From an uncultured Saprospirales bacterium (lineage in GTDB: Bacteria > Bacteroidota > Bacteroidia > Chitinophagales > Saprospiraceae), in assembly GCA_937864265.1 (NCBI GenBank), contig CALMIR010000200.1, positions 1 to 64,000 on the forward strand: 64,000 nt of DNA, given 5' to 3'. Position numbers and translations under genes: made by a program. Under the pieces are notes generated by a model that searched no databases, was not told where the DNA came from, and saw nothing but the letters and a program-made list of their open reading frames with translations. Shown piece by piece: positions 8,719 through 17,087 of this stretch. How positions within the stretch are numbered: the stretch's first letter is position 1; every line of letters starts with the position of its first letter.

Positions 8719-11700
8719 ATGAAACGATGGACACCCTGGCTGTTATCGGCCTGTTTAATGATGTTACTTTCCGCCTGCGGAAAAGAAGGTTCTATGCCCA
8801 ATACTGCGCAAAGAGCCAATGATCCCTGGGTTTTTCGATCCGTATTGGATGGCAAAGCCCGCATGCTCACCCTCGCGCTGAACGACAAATTGTGGGCATC
8901 CTATAGCGCAGAAACTGGCAGTTTGTACCGAGCCTGGCAAGGCAGTGTCAATTTCGACGGGGCAGTTTACACCACCGTTCACGGTCCGCAGCCCAGCAGC
9001 ATTGGCGATATCTATTTTGAAAACGAATACGCCAATCCCTGGTCACTTGCGTACAATGGCCAAACGCTCACGCCTGAGATACAGTATCGCGGGCATCGCT
9101 TCGAAGGGGAGCAGGTTTATATCAACTACGAGTTGAAATTCAAGGGTGCGCCTACCCTCCTGGTGAGCGAAAGGCCGGAATACCTGGCTCTGGCCGAAGG
9201 CAAACAAGCTGGTTTTGAACGGGTCTTTTATGTAGAAGGCCTGCCCAAAGATGCCACCCTGTCCTTTTCTTTCAACCTGCATTCTGTCGTTTCCGAAAAA
9301 AGTATCGACACAGACGGCGAACTGTTTATCACCGAAAAGACCGCCTTTCAGACAAAGGGGCTGATTGCACAAGAGCTAAAAGGACACCTAAAACTTAGGA
9401 ACGACGGCCCGACCCGCATGGCGGTTTCGTTTACCAAATTTCCCCTACTGGAAAACGAAAACAAAGTACTGGGTGCAGAAGGCGATGCAGCCTTGCCTCG
9501 AGGTGCTCGATTGATCGAACGCAGCGACTGCAAGTCTTGCCACAACACTTATGTGCAAACCATAGGCCCGGCTTATGTGGCTGTCGCCAAACGCTATCCC
9601 AATACGACGGATAATGTGACCAAACTGGTGGCCAAAATAAAAAATGGCGGCGCTGGCGTGTGGGGCGAAGCGGCCATGACACCCCACCCCGATCTGGACG
9701 ACCTCGATTTGCAAGCGATGGTGGAATACATCATGAGCCTGGACGCAGACGAAGAAGTTCTCCAGGCCGCGCAAAGCCAGGTGGACTTGTCTAGCCTGAC
9801 TTTTGCGGAAGCACAAGCTGGCCTGAACATAGCCGACCTATACCCCGGATTGCTGATTCGGGTCATTCAGTCGAATAAACCCTTGAATCGCTTGGCCGAC
9901 ATCAATTTCAATCAAACAGCGCTCTATGAAGGCGTAGTGGGCCAAGTGCTGGTGCAAAACAGCGAATTTAAAGGTTTGGAAGACCATTTTGCCTTGGAAT
10001 ATACGGGCTACCTGAATGTGCCCAAAGACAACAATTATGTATTCCGGCTAGCAAGCGACGACGGCTCCCGCCTGTATATAGATGGTCAGACAGTCATTGA
10101 CCACGATGGCCTTCATGGGGCCGAAAATAAGGACGGCGAAATTGCGCTCCGGCAGGGGCTGCACCCATTTAGGCTGGTCTTTTTCCAAGGGTCAGGTGGA
10201 AAACACGTGTCATTGGAGTGGAAATCATTCGATGATGATGGATTCAACCTCATCCCGGCTGTCCAGTTTTTTCACTCCAAAGACCAACAACCCGGCCTCA
10301 ATGCCAAAGCGCCTCCGATGGCACAAGTGCGGCGTATTCCCGGCGACGGCTATCCGGTGGCTACCGTTCATCCCAGCTACGACATAGCTCAGGCGCGACC
10401 CAACGATTTTTCTCCTAAGGTAGGCGGTATGGACTTTTTCTCTGATGGACGATTGGTGGTAAGCACTTGGGATGCCGAAGGTGCGGTGTATGTGGTGGAA
10501 AACGCACAAAGCGGCGATCCCTCAAAAATGTCCTACAAGAAAATAGCGCGCGGCCTGGCGGAACCCCTGGGTCTGAAAGTCGTGGACGATACCATTTATA
10601 TCCTCCAAAAGCAGGAACTGACCAAGTTGATCGACCACGATGGCGATCAGATCATCGATGAATACTATACCGTGTGCAACAGTTGGAAGGTATCGGCCAA
10701 TTTCCACGAATTTGCCTTTGGCCTGGCGTATAAGGATGGCTATTTTTATGGCGCTTTGGCCATCGCTATCCTGCCCGGTGGGGCCAGTGCCAACCCCCAA
10801 ATCCCCGACCGGGGCAAAGCCATTCGGATCAGTAGGAGTACGGGCAAGCTCGAATTTGTAGCCATAGGCCTGCGCACGCCCAATGGCGTAGGGATTGGCG
10901 TGGACAACGAAATCTTCATCGCCGATAACCAAGGCGACTGGCTGCCTTCCAGTAAAATTCTGCACGTCAGTCAAGGCGATTTTTTTGGCTCCAGGGCCGT
11001 GGACTCAGCACGGGTAGCCAGTTTACCAGTCAAACAACCGCTTGTCTGGTTGCCGCAGGACGAAATCGGCAATTCGCCCTCTACTCCTTTGGCTCTGAAC
11101 GATGGCCCCTACAAAGGCCAAATGATACACGGTGAAGTGACCAATGGCGGCGTGAAGCGCGTATTTGTGGAAAAGATAAACGGCGCCTATCAAGGCTGTG
11201 TGTTCCGCTTCATCCAAGGCCTGGAGGCCGGAGTGAATCGCATGGTTTGGGGGCCGGACGGTGCACTGTACATCGGCGGCATCGGCTCAACGGGCAATTG
11301 GCAACATACTGGCACGTTGTGGTATGGACTTCAAAGACTGAAATACAACGGCAAAACTGCCTTTGAAATGCTGGCTGTGCGCGCCAAGACCAATGGGGTG
11401 GAAATAGAATTCACCGAACCGCTCGAAGAAGGTACGGGCTGGAACCCCAAAGCGTATAAAGTACAGCAGTGGCGGTATTTGCCCACCCGCGATTACGGTG
11501 GTCCCAAGCTCGATTTGGAAAATCTGCTTATCAGCTCGGCCAGCGTATCTAGCGACCGGAAAAAGGTGTTCCTAGAATTGCCGGGCATCAAGGCCGGGCA
11601 TGTCATTTACATCCAATTACCCAGCGAATGGGTCAGCGCTGCCGGAAATGAATTGTGGAGTACCGAAGCCTGGTACACACTGAACGCCATTCCAGAAAAT

Positions 11701-12402
11701 GCGCTTGGCACCATAGCCCCTGCTCCGGAAACAACGCCAATGAATGCCTTATCGGTTGCCGAGCAGGCGGCGGGTTGGCGGCTGCTATTCGATGGGCAAT
11801 CCTTATCTGGTTGGCACAATTACAACAAGCCCGGAGTAAGTGTTAGCCCTGCCTGGAAGGTAGTTGAAGGCAGCATCATGTACGATCCCAGTGTGAGCAA
11901 TCCCGATGGCACCCGTGCAGGCGGAGATATCATTACAGACGCCGAATTTGAAAACTATGAGCTGCGGCTGGAGTGGAAAATCGGCCCTTGCGGCAATAGC
12001 GGTATTATGTTCAACGTGGTGGAGGATAAAAAATACGATTACCCCTGGCTCACAGGCCCGGAGATGCAGGTGCTGGACAACAGTTGCCATCCGGATTCCC
12101 GTTTTGAAAAACACCGGGCGGGCGATTTGTACGATATGATCGCATGCAAATACGAATCGGTTTACCCTGCCGGAGAATGGAATAAAGTGCGCATCGTGAT
12201 CAAAGATGGGAAAAGCCAATTTTGGCTCAATGGCCGCCAAGTGGTCACGTTTGAAATGTTCAACGAGCAATGGGCCAGCATGATCCAGAATAGCAAATTC
12301 AAGGACATGCCCGCTTTTGGAAAGTCTAAAAAAGGCCGGATTTGCCTGCAAGACCACGGCGATCCAGTATGGTTTAGAAACATCAAAGTCAAATCTTTAT
12401 AA
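8719..12402 (+). CDS. multidomain lipoprotein: cytochrome c + PA14 + dehydrogenase propeller + DUF1080
   Basis: 1227 residues, lipobox Cys20 (LLSAC). Domains in order: an N-terminal beta-rich region (about 30-250); a cytochrome c domain with CKSCH at 271-275 and the same GGAGVWGEAAMTPHP loop as in the preceding protein; a PA14 carbohydrate-binding domain (about 375-520, LASDDGSRLYIDGQTVIDHDG); a sorbosone-dehydrogenase-like propeller (about 545-910); a beta-sandwich linker; and a DUF1080 domain (about 1015-1227) ending DPVWFRNIKVKSL, as in the 171-929 protein. It combines sugar binding, oxidation, electron transfer and a possible 3-keto-glycoside hydrolase in one chain. The gap to the previous gene is 93 bp and to the MFS gene 24 bp, so joint action on one sugar is likely (inference). 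Confidence 0.87.
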   Translation: MKRWTPWLLSACLMMLLSACGKEGSMPNTAQRANDPWVFRSVLDGKARMLTLALNDKLWASYSAETGSLYRAWQGSVNFDGAVYTTVHGPQPSSIGDIYFENEYANPWSLAYNGQTLTPEIQYRGHRFEGEQVYINYELKFKGAPTLLVSERPEYLALAEGKQAGFERVFYVEGLPKDATLSFSFNLHSVVSEKSIDTDGELFITEKTAFQTKGLIAQELKGHLKLRNDGPTRMAVSFTKFPLLENENKVLGAEGDAALPRGARLIERSDCKSCHNTYVQTIGPAYVAVAKRYPNTTDNVTKLVAKIKNGGAGVWGEAAMTPHPDLDDLDLQAMVEYIMSLDADEEVLQAAQSQVDLSSLTFAEAQAGLNIADLYPGLLIRVIQSNKPLNRLADINFNQTALYEGVVGQVLVQNSEFKGLEDHFALEYTGYLNVPKDNNYVFRLASDDGSRLYIDGQTVIDHDGLHGAENKDGEIALRQGLHPFRLVFFQGSGGKHVSLEWKSFDDDGFNLIPAVQFFHSKDQQPGLNAKAPPMAQVRRIPGDGYPVATVHPSYDIAQARPNDFSPKVGGMDFFSDGRLVVSTWDAEGAVYVVENAQSGDPSKMSYKKIARGLAEPLGLKVVDDTIYILQKQELTKLIDHDGDQIIDEYYTVCNSWKVSANFHEFAFGLAYKDGYFYGALAIAILPGGASANPQIPDRGKAIRISRSTGKLEFVAIGLRTPNGVGIGVDNEIFIADNQGDWLPSSKILHVSQGDFFGSRAVDSARVASLPVKQPLVWLPQDEIGNSPSTPLALNDGPYKGQMIHGEVTNGGVKRVFVEKINGAYQGCVFRFIQGLEAGVNRMVWGPDGALYIGGIGSTGNWQHTGTLWYGLQRLKYNGKTAFEMLAVRAKTNGVEIEFTEPLEEGTGWNPKAYKVQQWRYLPTRDYGGPKLDLENLLISSASVSSDRKKVFLELPGIKAGHVIYIQLPSEWVSAAGNELWSTEAWYTLNAIPENALGTIAPAPETTPMNALSVAEQAAGWRLLFDGQSLSGWHNYNKPGVSVSPAWKVVEGSIMYDPSVSNPDGTRAGGDIITDAEFENYELRLEWKIGPCGNSGIMFNVVEDKKYDYPWLTGPEMQVLDNSCHPDSRFEKHRAGDLYDMIACKYESVYPAGEWNKVRIVIKDGKSQFWLNGRQVVTFEMFNEQWASMIQNSKFKDMPAFGKSKKGRICLQDHGDPVWFRNIKVKSL

Positions 12403-12426
12403 CCAACTAAACAAATCCTTCATTTT

Positions 12427-13650
12427 ATGGAAAATATCAACAATAAACGCCTATTCAATGCCAGTTGCATCGCCCTGGTCGTCACAGCTATGACGTTTGC
12501 CATCCGGGCAGGTATCCTTTCCCAATTGGGAAAAGACTTTAACCTGAGCGATCGCGAGCTGGGTTTTGTCAACCAAATGGCCTTCCTAGGCTTTCCCTTA
12601 GCCACTATTTTTGGCGGTCTGCTGTACAACGTATTTGGTCCCAAGCGCTTGATGTGGCTGGCCTTTACCTGTCATATACTGGGCTTGTTGCTGACCATCT
12701 ACGCCGGAGGCTTTTGGGGACTGTTGATTTCTACCTTCTTTATCGGCTTTGCCAACGGCACTGTAGAAGCTGCCTGCAACCCGATGATTGCCAATATGTT
12801 TGCCACCAACCAAACGACGATGCTGAACCGCTTCCACGTGTGGTTTCCCGGTGGTATTGTTATCGGTAGCCTCGTATCCAAGTTCATGACCGATATGGAC
12901 ATGGGCTGGCAGGCGCAGATAGCCATCATGATCGCACCCACCTTATTATATGCCTATTTGTTCTTTGGACAGGTTTTCCCAAAGAGCGAGAACATCGAAA
13001 CTTCTACTTCTGTCAACCTCAAAAACCTGTTGACACCTTTGTACCTGTTTATGATCATCTGCATGACGCTCACCGCTACAGCGGAGTTGGGCACGCAGCA
13101 GTGGGTCGAGCGGATCTTGGGCAAAGCCGGTGCCAGCCCTATGTTGGTCTTAGCGCTAGTAACGGGTCTGATGGCTATTGGCCGATATTTTGCCGGGCCT
13201 GTGGTGCATCGCCTCAACCCTACCGGGGTACTTTGGGCATCCTCCATCATCGCCACCCTGGGCATATTGATGATGAGTATGGCTACCGGCGGCATGGTGT
13301 ATTTGGCTGCTATTTTGTTTGCAATTGGCGTTTGTTACTTCTGGCCCACTATGATAGGCTTTACTGCCGAATACATTCCCAAAACCGGGGCATTGGGCAT
13401 GTCGCTCATGGGCGGTGCAGGTATGTTTGCTACCTCCATCTGGCAGCCCATCATCGGCGGCTGGCTGGATAAAGAACGCGCATCGGCCCTGGCCAGCGGC
13501 CTTACGGCGGATGAAGCGGATTTGATCGCCGGGCAGGCAACACTGGATAACTTGGCTGTTTTTCCTGCTATCTTAATCATAGCTTTCGGCATTTTGTTTT
13601 TCAACCGGAAGAAATTGGAACAGCGCAGGGTTGCCCACGTGGGGCATTGA
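12427..13650 (+). CDS. MFS transporter, sugar permease-like
   Basis: 407 residues with about twelve hydrophobic segments. The first is preceded by NKRLFNASCIALVVTAMTF, and the loop after helix 2 reads FGPKRLMWLAF, an MFS-type basic loop. A long central loop (FPKSENIETSTSVNLKNLL) separates the two halves. Overall it resembles the FucP-like MFS group common in Bacteroidota catabolic clusters. The start lies 24 bp after the DUF1080 fusion gene, so it probably imports the product of the two upstream lipoproteins across the inner membrane (inference from position). Substrate not determinable. Confidence 0.88.
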   Translation: MENINNKRLFNASCIALVVTAMTFAIRAGILSQLGKDFNLSDRELGFVNQMAFLGFPLATIFGGLLYNVFGPKRLMWLAFTCHILGLLLTIYAGGFWGLLISTFFIGFANGTVEAACNPMIANMFATNQTTMLNRFHVWFPGGIVIGSLVSKFMTDMDMGWQAQIAIMIAPTLLYAYLFFGQVFPKSENIETSTSVNLKNLLTPLYLFMIICMTLTATAELGTQQWVERILGKAGASPMLVLALVTGLMAIGRYFAGPVVHRLNPTGVLWASSIIATLGILMMSMATGGMVYLAAILFAIGVCYFWPTMIGFTAEYIPKTGALGMSLMGGAGMFATSIWQPIIGGWLDKERASALASGLTADEADLIAGQATLDNLAVFPAILIIAFGILFFNRKKLEQRRVAHVGH

Positions 13651-13661
13651 TGCGTCAAATG

Positions 13662-13698
13662 GTCCCGCTTGCCCGGATATTGTCTGGGCAAGCGGGAC
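13662..13698 (+). terminator. strong hairpin after the MFS gene
   Basis: A 13-bp stem, GTCCCGCTTGCCC pairing with GGGCAAGCGGGAC, with an 11-nt loop, 11 bp after the MFS stop codon. It probably ends the 5260-13650 transcription unit or protects its 3' end. It lacks a T-run, so factor-independent termination is uncertain. Confidence 0.6.
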
Positions 13699-13718
13699 TT
13701 GCGTAATAATGGGAATAG

Positions 13719-13732
13719 CCGTTTGCAAACGG
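13719..13732. promoter_or_regulatory. 14-bp palindrome CCGTTTGCAAACGG
   Basis: A perfect palindrome of the kind bound by dimeric repressors lies between the hairpin and the EthD-like gene, followed at once by TTATAATG. The target regulator is unknown. The rest of the gap (13733-14051) is AT-rich and shows nothing else I can support. Confidence 0.3.
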
Positions 13733-14051
13733 TTATAATGTGGTGACACAAACAAAAATAGACAAGACGCTTGGGTTCATTTGCTTGATTTACGAATATT
13801 TACGCTTAAAAGCATCTGCTTTCTATAGTGTGGATTTAGATGTAATTGGGGGTGGCGAGGGAAAAAGCGTAATAGGGGTATGACGTAGTTGTTGGTAATT
13901 AGGGCACGACAAAAGGTCGTAAAAAACCTTAGCTAACGGGGAGAATGTCCGCAAATCCTGTATTTTAAACAGCCTGGTAATCAACGGAATATGAGCCTTT
14001 AGTCAGAATTAACTAAAATCGATGTATCAATAAATATTTAAACTGAAAAAA

Positions 14052-14480
14052 ATGAAATTGAAATTATTCTTATTAATCTTCACCTTCGCAGGTTTTGTAA
14101 GCTGCAAAACCAGCCAACTGATCCACTCTTCAACACCAGGAAATGAATTGTTTAAGGTCACAATTCTATATCCAAATGGGGAAGGAAAAACTTTTGACAT
14201 GGACTATTATGAGCGTAAACACATGCCTATGGTGTCTGGCTTTTTAGGTGAAAACTTGAAATTTTATGAAATTGATGAGGGTATAGCTGGCAGAACGCCA
14301 AATGAAAAGGTGCCATATTTGGCAGTTGGTTATTTTTATGTGAGTGATGTAGCCGAATATAACAAAGCGATAGGACAAAACAGAGATGCAGTAATCAGTG
14401 ACATTAAAAACTATACAAATATTCAGCCTATTATACTGATAAGCGAAGTCAAATACATTGGTTTCAATAAAGCAAAGTAA
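14052..14480 (+). CDS. EthD-family small lipoprotein
   Basis: 142 residues with signal peptide and lipobox (FAGFVSC, Cys19). The mature part is a single EthD/dimeric alpha-beta-barrel domain: strand FKVTILYPN, the conserved DMDYYERKHMPMV, then YLAVGYFYVSDVAEYNKAI and a final strand IQPIILISEV. Family members are small ferredoxin-like folds, some acting in degradation or as stress proteins. A secreted lipoprotein form is less common. It stands alone. The ATG at 14052 gives a full signal peptide. Confidence 0.8.
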   Translation: MKLKLFLLIFTFAGFVSCKTSQLIHSSTPGNELFKVTILYPNGEGKTFDMDYYERKHMPMVSGFLGENLKFYEIDEGIAGRTPNEKVPYLAVGYFYVSDVAEYNKAIGQNRDAVISDIKNYTNIQPIILISEVKYIGFNKAK

Positions 14481-14774
14481 AGAATAGGAACCAGGCAAAG
14501 ACATCATCCATGTTTTATTATTGACTGTTCAGAAAGTATCATTACTAATAGGTAAAGACAAAGTATAAAATTAACTGCCACCAATAGCTTATTGACAGAT
14601 ACTGTTGGTTAGGTTTGAAACTACCGTCAGAAACTAGAAAGCACTGAATTTATTGGCCTTGTCAGTCATATTCCTCCAAAGAATCACCAAATCAATAAAA
14701 GTCTAAACAGTTGCTATTTCTTTCAAGCATTAATACCTGATAGTTTAAAATTACAGACAGGAATGTCCAGCCAC
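14481..14774. other. convergent gap without recognisable features
   Basis: 294 bp between convergent genes. AT-rich; no hairpin with a T-run and no open frame of note was seen. Confidence 0.4.
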
Positions 14775-15878
14775 TTACTTACAACCTGCCTCCAAGGAAC
14801 GGATCCATTCCCGAATCAGCGCAATGCCTTCATCGTGAGCCACCGCCCGGCCAATTTCAGGCATCATAATGCCCGGGTCGTTCGATTCCATGCGATAAGC
14901 CAGAATGGAACTATCGGGCTGCCCTGGCACGATGCTGTATTTTCGGCCACCCGAGCCTTTACCTGCTGCAACAGGGGGCTTGCAATAACCCAATTGATGG
15001 GGATGTGATTTAAAATCCATGCCCAGGTACAAGCCAGTAGTGTGTGCCGAACCTTTTGGATGGTGGCAATGCCCGCAATTTACTTCCAGATAGGCCAATG
15101 CCCGGTCTTCCAGCGAAGCGCTATTGGGATCGTCCCAATCGGGTAGGGCAGCAAATTTTTCAAAATCATCAGGTGCCAACAACCCGGATGCTTGCCAGTA
15201 ATGGAGTTGATTGGCTGTTTGGGTTGGGCTGTAGGCATAGCTCCAATTGAGGTAGGCCGCTTTTGTGCCGATGGGCAAGAGTTCCTGGTCGCGTTGGTGG
15301 CAACTTTTGCATTGGTTTTTATTGGGAATCAGGTAATCTGCCATTTGAGCGATGCCTTTTTCATCCTTCCAATGCACCTGCTGTAGATCGCCGATCGGAG
15401 ATAGTGCTGCTTCTGTGTCCTGCTCATTCCAAATGTACGTGTAGGCCGACCATTGCCCCTCTTTTTTGACGAGCAAACGGGTTTCTACCAGGTCCCAGTT
15501 TTCATCCTTGTGCCGAAAATCGGCCGGATAATAAAAATGCTTGATGAGTACGGTATGGTCGGGAAATTGAAGCACGCCGGCGCTATCTATGCTGGCTTGG
15601 CTGCCGGGTGCTATCCAAACATAACGCGACTTGAAGGCGTAATCTGAAAACAGCGGGGTGATTGGCTCATAAGGGATCACCCTTTCGTTGGGCAGCATGT
15701 TCTCTTTTTTCCATGTAAAGAAATGGTAATCGGATAGTTGGGCATAAGGCACCTGCTCCGGATCAAATTGAACGCTTTCCGGTAGGGGAGTGGGGCTTTT
15801 GCAGGCATACAACAAGCCCCCAACGATCAACAAGATGCTCCAACGCCATCTATTCTGGACAGGCATACGGTTCGACAT
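14775..15878 (-). CDS. SO2930-like diheme c-type cytochrome lipoprotein
   Basis: 367 residues when started at the ATG at 15878 (MSNRMPVQNRW), which gives a clean signal peptide and lipobox Cys26 (LLYAC); a longer in-frame extension upstream would lie inside the preceding gene. Two heme-binding motifs are present: CKSCH in the middle and CGHCH in the C-terminal third, as in the SO2930 diheme family. The predicted role is periplasmic electron transfer. The gene overlaps the 3' end of the beta-helix gene by 29 bp, so the two are translated together. This cytochrome/beta-helix pair recurs in Bacteroidota and Shewanella (family knowledge). Function of the pair unknown. Confidence 0.85.
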   Translation of the reverse strand: MSNRMPVQNRWRWSILLIVGGLLYACKSPTPLPESVQFDPEQVPYAQLSDYHFFTWKKENMLPNERVIPYEPITPLFSDYAFKSRYVWIAPGSQASIDSAGVLQFPDHTVLIKHFYYPADFRHKDENWDLVETRLLVKKEGQWSAYTYIWNEQDTEAALSPIGDLQQVHWKDEKGIAQMADYLIPNKNQCKSCHQRDQELLPIGTKAAYLNWSYAYSPTQTANQLHYWQASGLLAPDDFEKFAALPDWDDPNSASLEDRALAYLEVNCGHCHHPKGSAHTTGLYLGMDFKSHPHQLGYCKPPVAAGKGSGGRKYSIVPGQPDSSILAYRMESNDPGIMMPEIGRAVAHDEGIALIREWIRSLEAGCK

Positions 15879-17034
15879 TTTTATCCACATTTTTAAATTC
15901 ATTCGCGGCATCCACGTTGGCAAAGCGCAGGTCTTCACCTGGCTGGGCGATGCAAATTTTCATGGGATTGGCACCGCTCAAAGTATCATTTAGAATGCCA
16001 TCGTAGATGATGTCTTGTGGCTTGCCCGGAAAAAGCAGGTTAATTAATTTGCCAAAGTCCCGGCTTACATCAGGTAGGGCTTTTTTGCGTTCCAGTTTGT
16101 TGTTGCGGATGCTTACGCTGTGCGTAAATGGGTCGTAAGTAGTACTTTCCCAGGCGTTTTCAGTAATTTGATAACTGGCTATCGCAATGCCCATCGTTTT
16201 GTGGCCGATGATCTCGTTGTCGTAAATTTCCACCTCTTTGGCTGCCAAAAGAATGACCCCGGTTCCGGGAGGAACGATGCCGACGATGTTGCCTTCTGGT
16301 GCAAAATTTTTGTGGTTGTTTTCCAGAATCTTATTGTTGTAAACTTTGCAGTCGCGGCCATTGCCTGCTGGTAGGTCGGGCAAGTCAAAGACAAGAACTC
16401 CGCCTGTATTGCCTTCTGCGCGGTTGTTGTACACTTCCGCGTGGGTACAATTTTCGATTTCGATACCTGCTACATTTTCGTGGGCATAGCAGTTGCGCAC
16501 AATAACATTCGTGCATTGACCGACATAAATACCGGCATCGGAAGCAAAGGAAGCCTCACAGCCCTCTACCAATACATCGGTACTGGATACCGGATAAAGG
16601 CCATAGCCCCCATTGCTCGCTTTTGCACCGCCGCTCCAACTGGTCTTAATGTTGCGCAGGGTGATGCCTTTGCAGTCTTGTAGCTTGATGGCGTCGCCTT
16701 TCGTATCCAAAATGGTGAGGTCGGACACCGTTACCGAATCGGCAGTGATACGCAAGCCTTCAGCACCCGCTTTTTGATCTTTGAATGAAAGAACCGACTT
16801 ATCCATTCCTGCGCCTTTGATCGTAACATGGGCGATGCCATCGAGCGAAAGGGGGCGATCAAAATGGAAGTGGCCTTCAGGTATTTCAATCACATCGCCT
16901 GCCTGAGCCTCGATAAGCTGCGTTTGTAGTTGGTTATATACTTCCGTGTCCACGGTCGAATCGTCGGAAGCAGGATTAGAACACCCCCATAAAAAGAACA
17001 CCATCAGGGAACTTGTAAGACATAAATATTTCAT
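15850..17034 (-). CDS. parallel beta-helix repeat lipoprotein
   Basis: 394 residues, lipobox Cys18 (FFLWGC). After a loop resembling the start of pectate-lyase folds (LIEAQAGDVIEIPEGHFHFDRPL) come many ~22-residue parallel beta-helix repeats, for example VTVSDLTILDTKGDAIKLQD and VLVEGCEASFASDAGIYVGQ. A C-terminal extension follows. No catalytic residues can be assigned. It may bind or cut a polysaccharide. First gene of a two-gene unit with the diheme cytochrome. 53 bp separate it from the divergent M23 peptidase gene. Confidence 0.87.
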   Translation of the reverse strand: MKYLCLTSSLMVFFLWGCSNPASDDSTVDTEVYNQLQTQLIEAQAGDVIEIPEGHFHFDRPLSLDGIAHVTIKGAGMDKSVLSFKDQKAGAEGLRITADSVTVSDLTILDTKGDAIKLQDCKGITLRNIKTSWSGGAKASNGGYGLYPVSSTDVLVEGCEASFASDAGIYVGQCTNVIVRNCYAHENVAGIEIENCTHAEVYNNRAEGNTGGVLVFDLPDLPAGNGRDCKVYNNKILENNHKNFAPEGNIVGIVPPGTGVILLAAKEVEIYDNEIIGHKTMGIAIASYQITENAWESTTYDPFTHSVSIRNNKLERKKALPDVSRDFGKLINLLFPGKPQDIIYDGILNDTLSGANPMKICIAQPGEDLRFANVDAANEFKNVDKNVEPYACPE

Positions 17035-17087
17035 GGCCTTTTTTTTGAACCATAAAATAACCCTATTTTTGAGAAAATCTAAAAACC

